Assembly: GCF_000337775.1 (NCBI RefSeq)
Contig: NZ_AOLQ01000004.1
Location: forward strand, 186,001 to 250,000
Reading direction: 5' to 3'
Length of the DNA: 64,000 nucleotides
Source: Haloarcula vallismortis ATCC 29715
Lineage (GTDB): Archaea > Halobacteriota > Halobacteria > Halobacteriales > Haloarculaceae
Shown here: positions 26,538 through 35,503 of the stretch, piece by piece
Layout of the letters: every line of letters starts with the position of its first letter
How positions within the stretch are numbered: position 1 is the stretch's first letter
Translations under genes and position numbers: made by a program
Notes under the pieces: generated by a model
Told to the model about the DNA's origin: nothing
Seen by the model: only the letters and a program-made list of their open reading frames with translations
Databases searched by the model: none

Positions 26538-27536
26538 ATGTCACAGTATCTCGGCCGGCGGACATTTGTTGCAGGCTCAGCGGCGGCACTGGCAGGTGCG
26601 GGGCTCGTGGGGAGTACACTGCAGGAATCGGACGGCAGCGAAACGACCAACAATGACACAGACGACAGCGAGCACGAAACGATGACCGACGACACAACTC
26701 TCATCGCCCATCGCGGGTTCGCTGGCGCGTACCCGGAGAACACGGAACTGGCCGTCGAGGCGGCCTCGTTCGGCGGCCCGGGGTCACAGACAATCCACCG
26801 GCGCGCCGACATGATTGAGGTCGATATCGTGCCAACGGCCGACGGCACGCTGGTCACCTTTCACGACAACGGGCTAGCCGAACGCGACGGCGGCGAACGC
26901 GGCCTGACTGACACTGAGGGACTGATCTTCGAGACCGACACCGAAACCGTGACGAGCGCGACCGTCCTCGGGACCGAGGAGACGGTTCCGACGCTCGAAA
27001 CGGTCATGGACTCGATTCCGCCGAGCGTCACCGTCAATCTGGAGTTCAAAAACCCCGGCAGTCAGGACCTCCGATTCGCCGAGTCGGTGCCGGATAAGAC
27101 GCTGTCAACGCAACGAGAGCTGTGGCGACCATACACCGAGCGCGCGCTCGACCTCGTCAGCGAGTACGACAACGACATTCTCGTCTCGTCGTTCTACGAG
27201 GCCGCGCTCGCGACTGCCCGGGACCACGACGACTCGATTCCCATTGCCTGTCTCTTCTGGGACGACATCGAGGCGGGACTGGAGATCACCCGCCGCTACG
27301 ACTGCGAGGCGATGAACGTCCCACGGAACATGGTTCAGGGAACGCCCTTCTTCAACGACAGCGGCTACATCGACTCCGACCTGAGCGACGTCAACCTCGC
27401 CGAAATCGCCGCTGACGAAGGCCGGGAACTGAACGTCTGGACGGTCAGTACGTGGTATCAGGCCCGCGAACTTGTCCGGGCCGGCGTCGACGGAGTCATC
27501 TCCGACTACCCGACCGTGCTCTCGTTCCAGGACTGA
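26538..27536 (+). CDS. Tat-exported glycerophosphodiester phosphodiesterase
   Basis: A 332-residue GDPD with a TIM-barrel. The signal is twin-arginine-like ('LGRRTFVAGSAAALAGAGLVG'). 'LIAHRGFAGAYPENT' gives the catalytic histidine-arginine pair, 'MIEVDIVPTADGTLVTFHD' the metal and second histidine, and 'GVDGVISDYP' the C-terminal signature. It would hydrolyse glycerophosphodiesters from lipid turnover outside the membrane. The ATG at 26538 follows TATA-like stretches at about 26485-26500. Confidence 0.88.
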   Translation: MSQYLGRRTFVAGSAAALAGAGLVGSTLQESDGSETTNNDTDDSEHETMTDDTTLIAHRGFAGAYPENTELAVEAASFGGPGSQTIHRRADMIEVDIVPTADGTLVTFHDNGLAERDGGERGLTDTEGLIFETDTETVTSATVLGTEETVPTLETVMDSIPPSVTVNLEFKNPGSQDLRFAESVPDKTLSTQRELWRPYTERALDLVSEYDNDILVSSFYEAALATARDHDDSIPIACLFWDDIEAGLEITRRYDCEAMNVPRNMVQGTPFFNDSGYIDSDLSDVNLAEIAADEGRELNVWTVSTWYQARELVRAGVDGVISDYPTVLSFQD

Positions 27537-27585
27537 CGCATATCGAGGCCGAATGTTGAAGGGGCGACCGGCCGACAACGACAGT

Positions 27586-28056
27586 ATGGACGCACCGACC
27601 GGGGATGCAGGAATCTACGCGCGTGAGTCGTCGTATCTCGACCGATACGTCCAGCTCGGTGAGGCCGGCGACCGGATCATCTCGCTGTCGTTCCCGTCAC
27701 AGCCAGCGGCCGACGCCGGCGATGACCACGCCCTGCTCGACCGTATCGACGACTATCTTCAGGGAGTCGAGGACGATTTCACGGACATCACTGTCGGTCT
27801 CACGGTCCCGACGGACCAGCGCACAGTGCTAGAAGCCGTCCGAGAGATTCCCTACGGCGAGGACGCGTCCGTTACACAGGTCGCGCGGATGACGCCCGAC
27901 CTAGACGATGACGACGAGGACGACATAGCGCAGGTCCGGGAGGCGCTGGCCGCGAACCCTGTGCCGCTGCTGATTCCGGACCACCGGGTTCGCGACGGAC
28001 CGAGTGCCGCGCCCCCGCCCGTCGAGCAGAAACTCCGCGCTATCGAGGGCCTCTAG
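27586..28056 (+). CDS. MGMT/ATL-like DNA-binding domain protein lacking the catalytic cysteine
   Basis: A 156-residue protein whose C-terminal part follows the O6-alkylguanine alkyltransferase fold ('VLEAVREIPYGEDASVTQVARM ... ALAANPVPLLIPDHRV'). The acceptor motif PCHR is PDHR here, with Asp132 in place of the cysteine, and the helix that normally carries the arginine finger reads 'DIAQVREAL' with alanine at that place. A self-sacrificing methyl transfer is therefore impossible. The N-terminal half resembles the MGMT N-terminal domain weakly. Its last bases overlap the end of the convergent CPBP gene. Confidence 0.75.
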   Translation: MDAPTGDAGIYARESSYLDRYVQLGEAGDRIISLSFPSQPAADAGDDHALLDRIDDYLQGVEDDFTDITVGLTVPTDQRTVLEAVREIPYGEDASVTQVARMTPDLDDDDEDDIAQVREALAANPVPLLIPDHRVRDGPSAAPPPVEQKLRAIEGL

Positions 28057-28874
28057 GCCCAGAGCCGGTCGACACCCAGCCCCTCGTGGACAATCAGTTC
28101 GAGGGCGTTGACGAGGTAGTGGGCGACGACGACGGCCAGCAGGCTGTTTGTCGCAATGAACAGGCCCGCGAGCGCAAGTCCCAGCGTGCCGGTGACGATA
28201 ATTCCCACTCGGCCCTGTGCGCCGTGGCCCAGCGCAAAGGCAACAGAGGCGATGATGGCCATCGCCCACGCCGGCGCGTTGAGCCCGGCTACGGGGACAC
28301 CGATAGCCCCCGCCCGGAACAGGAGTTCCTCTACGATTGCAATAACCGGCAGAACACCGCCAAGCAGGACGACCCAACCGCCGGCCGAGTCCGGGGCGAG
28401 CAGTTCCCGCAACGACTCGTCGAAGGTGACGCCGAAGCCGTCGGCCACAGCGGCGGCGAGTTCGTTGCCCAGCCAGAACCCGACCCCCGCGCCGATACCG
28501 ACAGCTAGCGCTGGAAGTCCCGTTGAGAGTGCATCATTCGCAATGCCGAACGCACCAGCCGGGATTTCGAAGTAGAACGCGCCGGCGACGAGCAGGACAC
28601 CGAACAGCCCCTGCGTGAACGCGACGTTGGCAAGCAACGCTCCGGTCGAGAGGTCACTCGGCGCGAGCGTGTCGCGCATCTGCCGCCGCTGGGCCGCTGC
28701 CCGCTGGGTCTCGAAACGCGGGATGGTCGGGTCTCCCTCGGGTATCGAGACGCCGTCGACTGTGGACGACACACCGCCGTCGGGCCGTACAGCTCCCTGT
28801 GAGAGTCGTGCGAGACCGAGAAGCGCGGTTAAAAGAAACCCCGTTAGGCCGACGAACGCGGCCCACTCGGGCAT
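28053..28874 (-). CDS. CPBP-family intramembrane metalloprotease
   Basis: A 273-residue protein with about eight membrane helices. 'VIAIVEELLFRAGAIGVP' supplies the EExxxR motif and 'VAFALGHGAQG' the following histidine motif of the CAAX-protease/bacteriocin-processing family. It starts directly after the lonB stop (TAA then ATG with no gap), so the two membrane proteases form one operon. Confidence 0.88.
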   Translation of the reverse strand: MPEWAAFVGLTGFLLTALLGLARLSQGAVRPDGGVSSTVDGVSIPEGDPTIPRFETQRAAAQRRQMRDTLAPSDLSTGALLANVAFTQGLFGVLLVAGAFYFEIPAGAFGIANDALSTGLPALAVGIGAGVGFWLGNELAAAVADGFGVTFDESLRELLAPDSAGGWVVLLGGVLPVIAIVEELLFRAGAIGVPVAGLNAPAWAMAIIASVAFALGHGAQGRVGIIVTGTLGLALAGLFIATNSLLAVVVAHYLVNALELIVHEGLGVDRLWA

Positions 28875-31004
28875 TTATTGGGGACTTGGACTGCCACCCT
28901 GCCGGCCGACCTCGTGGTCGAGTGCCTTGCCCGTGATGGACTTGAGGCGGTCGACCAGCGAGTCTTTTTCCGCTTCGCCGGCGAGGGCGACTTCGAGGAC
29001 CTCGGAGATGTGCGAGACGGGGATGATCTCGATCATGTCCTCGTACTCGTCTTCGATCATCACGTCCTGCGTGTTCGCTTCGGGGATGATGACCGTATCG
29101 AGGCCGGACTTTGCGGCCGCCTCGATCTTGTGCGTGACGCCGCCGACCGGGAGCACGTCACCTCGGACCGACAGCGAACCGGTCATGGCGAGGTTCTGCT
29201 TGATCGGCACGTCCTCTATCGCGGAGATAACCGCGGTGGCGACGGTGATGGAGGCGGAGTCGCCGTCGACGCCGCCTTCACCGGCCTGGACGAACTGGAT
29301 GTGGACGTCCTTCTCGGAGATGTCCTCGTCGGAGAACTTCTTGATGATCGCCGAGACGTTCTGGACGGCCTCTTCGGCCATTTCCTTGAGCTGTCCGGTG
29401 GCGATGACCTGGCCAGGACCCTGTGACGGGCTGACCTCGGCCATGACGGGGAGAACGATACCGCTGTCCTCACCCATGACGGCGAGCCCGTTGACGCGCC
29501 CGACAACGTCGCCCTGGTTGACGGTGAGCTCGTAGTCTTTGCGGCGCTCGATGTAGTTGTCCGCAAGCTGTTGCTCGATGGACCGGGAGCGGCGTTTGGC
29601 CTGCAGCACGTCCGCTCGCTCAGTGCGCTCGCGGTCCTCGGCGCGGGCGATGTCGCCGGCGACGCGGACCAGCCCACCGAGGTCACGGAACTTCAGGCTG
29701 AGGTGGCCTTTGCGGCCGGCGCGACGCCGGGCCTCAAGGATGACCTCCTGAACAGCCTCCTCAGTGAAGTGCGGGAGTCGACCGTCGTTTTCGACCTCCT
29801 GCGCGACGAAGCGTGCGTACTTGCGTCGCATCTCGGGGTCGTCCTCGATGGTGTCGTCCATGTACACCTCGTACCCGTACCCCTTGATACGGGAGCGCAG
29901 CGCAGGGTGCATGTTCTCCATCGCGTCGAGGTTCCCCGCCGCGATCATGATGAAGTCACAGGGGACGGGCTCGGTCTGGACCATCGCGCCCGAGGAGCGC
30001 TCGGACTGGCCCGTAATGGAGAACTCGCCCTCCTGGATGGCCGTCATCAGCTTCTGCTGGCTGCGGATGTCGAGCGTGTTGATCTCGTCGACGAACAGCA
30101 CGCCCTTGTTGGCCTGATGGATGGCGCCGGGCTCGACGCGGTCGTGGCTCGGCGTCTCCATCCCACCGGACTGGAACGGGTCGTGGCGAACGTCGCCCAG
30201 CAGCGCACCGGCGTGGGCGCCCGTGGCGTCCTCGAACGGCGCGGTCTTCTGGTTGGCGTTGTTGACCAGCAGGTTCGGAATCATCGCGTCGCTGCCACGC
30301 GAGCCGTAGCGGAAGGCGAGATAGATGACACCGGCCGCGAGAATCCCCAGCAGGACTTGCTGGACGAGGATCAGGGCGTAGCCGATGACGATGGCGATGA
30401 TGATCCACATGAGGAAGGTCCGCATCTGGTTGCGCTTGCGGGCCTCCTCCTTGTGGGCCTCGACAATCTGTTCCCCTTTGCCGCCGGGGACAGTGCGTAC
30501 TTTCGGTTCATTGCCGTCGTCGGGATTGTGGTAGACGAGAACGTCTTGCAGTTCCTCTCGTGGGAGCAACTGGGACATCGCCTTCGCCAGCATCGACTTC
30601 CCCGTTCCGGGGGAGCCGATCATCATCACGTGGCGGCGCTGTTTGGCCGCCTTCTTGATCACGTCACGGGCGTGGTCCTGCCCGATGACTTGGTCGACGA
30701 GTCGGTCCGGGACCTCGATGTCGGCGGTCGATTCGATTTCGAGGCCGCCGAGGAGGTTCTCCTCGTCTCCCTCCAGTTCGGACTCGCCGTCAACTTGGAC
30801 ATCGCTTCCGAGTGTCGTTTCGGACGTTTCTCCCTCGCCGCCCCATCGGTCCTCAGGCGGGTCGGATGGCTCGTCGGCCGAGGGCTCAGAGGCAGGTTCG
30901 TCGGGGTCCTGTTTGGCCCCGTTGGTCGACGCCTCTTCCTCCCCAGCGTCGGATGCCTCCCGGTCGGGGTCGGGAGTCGCGTCGGTGTCGGTGTTGTCGC
31001 TCAT
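28875..31004 (-). CDS. lonB: Membrane-anchored ATP-dependent Lon protease, archaeal LonB
   Basis: A 709-residue archaeal Lon. It has an acidic disordered start (1-95), then an AAA+ domain with Walker A 'GSPGTGKS' (130-137). Two membrane helices are inserted at about 196-233 and Walker B 'LFVDEIN' is at 303-309. The C-terminal protease domain has the Ser-Lys dyad at Ser583 ('GDSAS') and Lys626 ('THKIEAA'). In haloarchaea LonB is essential and controls carotenoid and lipid enzymes; carotenoid genes lie about 10 kb away. Confidence 0.96.
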   Translation of the reverse strand: MSDNTDTDATPDPDREASDAGEEEASTNGAKQDPDEPASEPSADEPSDPPEDRWGGEGETSETTLGSDVQVDGESELEGDEENLLGGLEIESTADIEVPDRLVDQVIGQDHARDVIKKAAKQRRHVMMIGSPGTGKSMLAKAMSQLLPREELQDVLVYHNPDDGNEPKVRTVPGGKGEQIVEAHKEEARKRNQMRTFLMWIIIAIVIGYALILVQQVLLGILAAGVIYLAFRYGSRGSDAMIPNLLVNNANQKTAPFEDATGAHAGALLGDVRHDPFQSGGMETPSHDRVEPGAIHQANKGVLFVDEINTLDIRSQQKLMTAIQEGEFSITGQSERSSGAMVQTEPVPCDFIMIAAGNLDAMENMHPALRSRIKGYGYEVYMDDTIEDDPEMRRKYARFVAQEVENDGRLPHFTEEAVQEVILEARRRAGRKGHLSLKFRDLGGLVRVAGDIARAEDRERTERADVLQAKRRSRSIEQQLADNYIERRKDYELTVNQGDVVGRVNGLAVMGEDSGIVLPVMAEVSPSQGPGQVIATGQLKEMAEEAVQNVSAIIKKFSDEDISEKDVHIQFVQAGEGGVDGDSASITVATAVISAIEDVPIKQNLAMTGSLSVRGDVLPVGGVTHKIEAAAKSGLDTVIIPEANTQDVMIEDEYEDMIEIIPVSHISEVLEVALAGEAEKDSLVDRLKSITGKALDHEVGRQGGSPSPQ

Positions 31005-31174
31005 ACAAACGTTGCTAACATACTCATGGAAGGCCTGTCGACTGATATACTTTCTCCCCGTGTCGGTTGTTGCAACATCCCGAAAACCGCAGTACAGCGG
31101 CCGAATTAGGCGGGGATATATACCGGCAGTACCGCGTCGTCGGGTTTATCAAACCACCACACCCACTGGGGAAT

Positions 31175-31741
31175 ATGCGTGGGTTCTACATCGGCCGCTT
31201 CCAGCCCTACCACAACGGCCATCACTCGATGGTCGAGCGCATCGCCGAGGAAGTCGATGAGCTCGTGCTGGGCATCGGAAGCGCCGACGATTCACACACC
31301 ACACATGACCCCTTTACCGCCGGTGAGCGGATCATGATGATCACGAAAGCCGTCGCGGAGTACGACCTGACGACCTACGTCGTACCCCTTGAGGACATCA
31401 ACCGCAACGCCGTCTGGGTGAGTCACGTCGAGAGTATGTGTCCGGATTTCGACGTGGCCTACTCGAACAACCCGCTCGTCGTCCGCCTGTTCGAGGAGGC
31501 CGGCATCGAAGTCCGCCAGTCGCCGATGTTCGACCGCGACCGACTAGAAGGCAGCGAGATCCGCCAGCGGATGATCGACGACGAGTCTTGGCGCGACCGC
31601 GTCCCGTCGTCTGTCGTGGAGGTCATCGAAGAGATCCACGGTATCAAGCGGCTCCAGCATGTCTCCGACAGCGACTCGCTCGAACGGTACACAGCCGCCG
31701 ACGAGTCGGTCGAGAAGTCCATCGAAGACCTTGACGACTGA
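31175..31741 (+). CDS. nadM: Nicotinamide-nucleotide adenylyltransferase
   Basis: A 188-residue archaeal NadM that makes NAD+ from NMN and ATP. 'GFYIGRFQPYHNGHHSMVERI' holds the GRFQPxHxGH nucleotidyltransferase motif, and 'GSEIRQRMI' is the ISSTxxR-type C-terminal motif. Length is normal. The next gene starts on the last base of its stop codon. Confidence 0.95.
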   Translation: MRGFYIGRFQPYHNGHHSMVERIAEEVDELVLGIGSADDSHTTHDPFTAGERIMMITKAVAEYDLTTYVVPLEDINRNAVWVSHVESMCPDFDVAYSNNPLVVRLFEEAGIEVRQSPMFDRDRLEGSEIRQRMIDDESWRDRVPSSVVEVIEEIHGIKRLQHVSDSDSLERYTAADESVEKSIEDLDD

Positions 31742-32517
31742 TGATTACGCTGAGTTCCGACTTCGGCTCACCGTATCCCGCAGCAATGAAAGGGGTCATC
31801 TGCCGGGCGACAGACGCCCGCATCGAGGACATCGCCCACGACTTCCCGCGCCAGGACGTGCGAGCGGCGGCCTTCTGGCTCACGCAAACGCTCCCGTACT
31901 TCCCGCCGGCAGTCCACTGCGTCGTTGTCGACCCGGGCGTCGGGACCGACCGGGACGCGCTTGTGGTCCGGGCGGGCGAACACGCGCTCGTGGGTCCGGA
32001 CAACGGCGTCCTGCTGCCGGTCGCCCGGGAACTGGCCGAAACCGAGAGCGACGGGGCGGACGCCTTCGAGGTGTTCACCTGGGCGTACGACGACCCCGCA
32101 AGTACGACCTTCCACGGGCGGGACGTGTTCGCGCCCGCCGCCGCAGCGGTCCACGACACCGGCGTCGCGGACATCGAAACGCGGCCCGAAATCGATCCGA
32201 CCGACGACTATGCCGACCTCCGGTTCCCGGCGGCCACAGTCGAGGGCGACAGAGCGTCCGGCGAGGTGCTCGTCGTTGATGACTTCGGGAACGCCGTGAC
32301 GAACATTCCCGGCGACGTGCTTGCCGACCGGTTCGGCGAGGCGGTCAGCGTTGGCGGTGTCGAGGCTTCGGTCGGCCGAGCCTACGCTGCCGTCGACCGG
32401 GGACAACGACTCGTCACTGTCGGGAGCCACGGGAACGTCGAACTCGCCGTCAACCGCGGCCGTGGGGACGAAGCGTTCGGTGTCAGTACCGGGGACATCG
32501 TGGACCTATCGCTGTGA
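31741..32517 (+). CDS. SAM hydroxide adenosyltransferase (DUF62 family)
   Basis: A 258-residue enzyme of the family related to SAM-dependent chlorinases and fluorinases; archaeal members hydrolyse S-adenosylmethionine to adenosine and methionine. 'ITLSSDFGSPYPAAMKGVI', 'VHCVVVDPGVGTDRDALVV', 'GPDNGVLLPVA' and 'FHGRDVFAPAAAAV' are conserved, including the His of 'FHGRD'. It overlaps nadM by one base, so SAM breakdown and NAD synthesis are made together. Confidence 0.9.
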   Translation: MITLSSDFGSPYPAAMKGVICRATDARIEDIAHDFPRQDVRAAAFWLTQTLPYFPPAVHCVVVDPGVGTDRDALVVRAGEHALVGPDNGVLLPVARELAETESDGADAFEVFTWAYDDPASTTFHGRDVFAPAAAAVHDTGVADIETRPEIDPTDDYADLRFPAATVEGDRASGEVLVVDDFGNAVTNIPGDVLADRFGEAVSVGGVEASVGRAYAAVDRGQRLVTVGSHGNVELAVNRGRGDEAFGVSTGDIVDLSL

Positions 32518-32574
32518 TACCGCGTTACCGTCCAGTGGTTTAGGGGCACCAAAACATCGGTGGGCTTAAGTCTT

Positions 32575-32588
32575 TTAGGTCGCCCTAA
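32575..32588 (+). promoter_or_regulatory. TTAGG-N4-CCTAA box, candidate iron-responsive (DtxR/Idr-type) operator
   Basis: TTAGGTCGCCCTAA ends 8 bases before the ATG at 32597. The TTAGG...CCTAA half-sites resemble the DtxR-family consensus TTAGGTTAG-type sequence. A second site with the same half-sites and spacing lies at 35112-35127. Position over the start region suggests repression. Confidence 0.6.
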
Positions 32589-32596
32589 TCAGTTGT

Positions 32597-35062
32597 ATGC
32601 CACAGAGACGTGACTTGCTGAAGACAGTGGGGATCGCTGCGACGGGACTGCTTGCCGGGTGTCCCAGCCAGGGGTCGTCAGAATCGAACACAGCATCAGC
32701 AGACACCGAAACGACAGAACAGGACGCAACTGCAGGCACAGACGACAGCGGCGAAAGCGGCGCTTCGGTCGGGCCGATGACCGCTGTCGCGACAGAGTGG
32801 AACGCCTACCGAGCACGGCTGTACGATGCCGTCGCGCTGGGCCGGGCCGGTGCACCCGGTGCCGGGGCGACCGTCGCACAGAACATCTTTGCTCGCTTCG
32901 AGGGCGCGTCCGGCGAGTACGGTGCGCACGAACAGCTCGAATCGACGTCCGAGTCAGCATACGAGGGGTTCGAGGATGCGCTCGGCACAGTCCAGTCGTC
33001 GCTGTCCGAGGGCGACGTGTCCGGAGCCGCTTCGGCCGCAGACGAGGCGTCGGGCCATCTACAGACGGCCCAGCAGGCCGCTGCCGGACAGCAGGCCACC
33101 AGAGTGCTGGACCTGCTCGTGCTGGGGAGTCGGGCGAGCAATGCCGCCGTGGCCGGGACGCTGGGCGCTTTCGAGGGGGCCGCCACTATCGCGGAGGAGA
33201 CGATGACCGCGTTCGAGGACGCGCTGGTGTACAGCCAGATCGAGGATGCGGACGCGGAGTCGTACGAAGCCTTCGAGAACGCACTGGCCGGTATCGGCTC
33301 CGCCGCGGGCAACGAGGACGCGAGCGGCGTCACCGAACAGGCCCGTGCCGCGCTCGATGCGACCGTTTCGGGCGCGTATGCGCTGGTCCAGCAGGAGGCA
33401 GTCGCCGGCGCGGGCCACCTCGCAACGATGCAGGCCCGCGGCTGGGACGCAGACGCGCTCGCCTCCGCCGGCGGTCCCGGACACGCATACGCCCACACGG
33501 TCACGCTGAACAGCTATCGCGCCCGTGTCGCCGACGCTGATTGGCTTGCGGCAAACGACGCGGCGGATGCGGCGTCGACGGCCGTCGAGAACGTCTTCGC
33601 CCACTTCGAAGGGGCGGACGCACACGACGCGCTGGAGGAGGCCGACGACGAGGCATACGAGACCTTCGAGGGCGGGCTGGAGGACCTCTCCAGTGCCATC
33701 GAGAACGGCAATGCTGACGGTATCGACAGCGCCACCGAAACGGTCGATACGAACCTCGTGACCGGTATCGAAGCGCTGGTCGGCGGCGAGGACACGCGGG
33801 CGGCACTCGAATCCGGATTCTTCCGCGCCCGCATCGCGGACGCCCGCGAACTGTATCGCCTCGGCGACGCTGACAGCGCGGCGACTATCGTCTCGGACGT
33901 GTTCGCCCGCTTCGAGAGGGATGAACTCGGCTTCCACGAGACGATGGAACACGAGAGCGAAGACCTCTACCATCGCTTCGAGGAGGAGCACCTCACGTCG
34001 CTGCAGTCGGCCTACGAGGACGACGACAGTGAGGCCGTGGCGACCCACCACGACGGGGTCCAGCAGGCCTTGATCGACTTCGAAGCGGCCCTGTCGACAC
34101 CTGTCGCCAGCGGGGCGGAGACGGACTACATGATCGGTCGGGCCTTCGACGCGGCGGGACTCGCGGCGCTGTCAGAGACTGACCGCGCGGCGACTGTCAT
34201 TCAGGACACCTTCGCCCACTTCGAGCGCGGTGCGGCGGGCTTCCACGAGGCGCTGGAGGAAGCCGACGAGGAAATCTACGAAAGCTTCGAAGCGACGCTC
34301 ACGGACGTTCGCACTGCGGCCGAGGACGGTGGGGATGTCACCGCCGCGGCGACGGCGTTCAACGACGAGGCCGTCGCGGCGGCGTACGCCATCGCCGGAA
34401 GCGCCGGCGGCAACGGGGAGGCCGCAGCGGCCATCATCCAGGATGTCTTCGCGACGTTCGAGGAGGCGCGGGTCCACGAGATGCTGGAGGACGCGGACCA
34501 CGACGCCTACGAGAACTTCGAGGCCGCGCTGACCGACTACTCGCAGGGACTCACGGGCGGAGACGCAGATCCGGCGGTGCTCGCGGACGCGACGCGAACC
34601 GCGCAGTTCGCCGTCGTCGGGGCTGTCGACAGCGCCCCGAGCGGCTCCGGCGGCCACGGCGGCGAGGAGTCCGAGGAAACCGAGTCATCACTGTCCGGCG
34701 GCCCGAACGTTGTTGAGGGCGTCCCCGACGACGCCGACCACGTCGTCGATATGGAGACAGTGGCGTTCAACCCGGAGGAACTCACCGTTAGCGTCGGCGA
34801 CACGGTCGCCTGGAAACACGTCGGCGGCGAGGCACACAACGTCGTCGCATACGAAGAGGAACTCCCGGAAGACGCGACCTACTGGGCCTCCGGCGGGTTC
34901 GAAAGCGAGTCGGCCGCACGCGAGGGCTGGGAGAACGGGGAGGGGGCTGTTCAGTCCGGCCAGAGCTACGTTCACACGTTCGAAACGGCCGGCGAGCACG
35001 GATACTTCTGTGTGCCACACGAGGCCGCGGGGATGGCTGGCACCGTCATCGTCGAGGAATAA
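32597..35062 (+). CDS. Lipoprotein with HExxE-type helical repeats and C-terminal cupredoxin
   Basis: An 821-residue exported protein. A Tat-like signal with lipobox ('MPQRRDLLKTVGIAATGLLAGC') is followed by an acidic linker and five or six diverged helical units of about 105 residues. These share 'FARFE' or 'FAHFE' and then a H(E/D)xxE helix: His111, His343, His447, His550 and His627, each followed by 'YExFE'-like segments. The last 110 residues are a plastocyanin-type cupredoxin with ligands His747, Cys805, His808 and Met813. I think it belongs to the haloarchaeal DUF5059 group. HxxE helices plus cupredoxin recall EfeO-type iron-uptake proteins (inference). The upstream TTAGG box supports a metal role. 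Confidence 0.8.
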   Translation: MPQRRDLLKTVGIAATGLLAGCPSQGSSESNTASADTETTEQDATAGTDDSGESGASVGPMTAVATEWNAYRARLYDAVALGRAGAPGAGATVAQNIFARFEGASGEYGAHEQLESTSESAYEGFEDALGTVQSSLSEGDVSGAASAADEASGHLQTAQQAAAGQQATRVLDLLVLGSRASNAAVAGTLGAFEGAATIAEETMTAFEDALVYSQIEDADAESYEAFENALAGIGSAAGNEDASGVTEQARAALDATVSGAYALVQQEAVAGAGHLATMQARGWDADALASAGGPGHAYAHTVTLNSYRARVADADWLAANDAADAASTAVENVFAHFEGADAHDALEEADDEAYETFEGGLEDLSSAIENGNADGIDSATETVDTNLVTGIEALVGGEDTRAALESGFFRARIADARELYRLGDADSAATIVSDVFARFERDELGFHETMEHESEDLYHRFEEEHLTSLQSAYEDDDSEAVATHHDGVQQALIDFEAALSTPVASGAETDYMIGRAFDAAGLAALSETDRAATVIQDTFAHFERGAAGFHEALEEADEEIYESFEATLTDVRTAAEDGGDVTAAATAFNDEAVAAAYAIAGSAGGNGEAAAAIIQDVFATFEEARVHEMLEDADHDAYENFEAALTDYSQGLTGGDADPAVLADATRTAQFAVVGAVDSAPSGSGGHGGEESEETESSLSGGPNVVEGVPDDADHVVDMETVAFNPEELTVSVGDTVAWKHVGGEAHNVVAYEEELPEDATYWASGGFESESAAREGWENGEGAVQSGQSYVHTFETAGEHGYFCVPHEAAGMAGTVIVEE

Positions 35063-35073
35063 CTGGCAATCTA

Positions 35074-35080
35074 TTTTTTT
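35074..35080 (+). terminator. T-tract terminator after the cupredoxin gene
   Basis: Seven consecutive T residues begin 12 bases after the stop codon, the usual archaeal intrinsic termination signal. Confidence 0.6.
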
Positions 35081-35111
35081 GGCCTGCCTAGAAACCGATG
35101 CCTTTTTGTGT

Positions 35112-35127
35112 TTTAGGGTAGCCTAAA
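35112..35127 (+). promoter_or_regulatory. Second TTAGG-N4-CCTAA box
   Basis: TTTAGG, GTAG, CCTAAA forms a perfect 6-bp inverted repeat with four spacer bases. The ATG at 35135 follows after 7 bases, and the start context (TTGTATGCC) is the same as at the first box (ATG 32597). The pair looks like a duplicated promoter-operator unit. Confidence 0.6.
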
Positions 35128-35134
35128 CAATTGT

Positions 35135-35251
35135 ATGCCGGACGAACAGGCCACATCGAGGCGGGATATCTGTCGCCGTAGCGAGTCGGGTACTGCCGTC
35201 CCTGTCGTCCGCGCAAACGCCGCCCGACAGGAGGTGAGAGCCAGGACGTGA
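35135..35251 (+). pseudogene. Relic start of an exported protein behind the second TTAGG box
   Basis: A 38-codon frame beginning 'MPDEQATSRRDICRR' and ending at a TGA at 35249. The 'SRRD' resembles the twin-arginine start of the gene at 32597, but no hydrophobic stretch follows and the frame soon ends. The 250 bases up to the next gene show no coding frame that I can support. I read it as the decayed remainder of a second iron-regulated lipoprotein gene; a genuine small protein is the alternative. Confidence 0.35.
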
Positions 35252-35503
35252 CCGGGCACTGACCTGTCAGTCTCGACCATCTTTCGCGGCGACGACCACC
35301 GTGGGCATAGCCCGTCGCCGCACGCCACGAGCTTTTCGTGTCTGTCCCGTGGGCGTCTCGCCCCAAGGACGCCCCATTTCAGGTCCTTCGCCGTGGACCA
35401 CGCTGGAACCACTGATTCTCGGTAGCCGCCGGTAGGCGCTGCGTCCGCACTGGTGTCATCTTCTCGGACAGACATTTTGGTTCCACCAGCCCTAGCACCG
35501 GGT

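Noticed and set aside
29571-31109. 512-codon plus-strand frame opposite lonB
   Set aside because: Shadow of lonB, whose AAA+ and protease motifs are complete on the minus strand.
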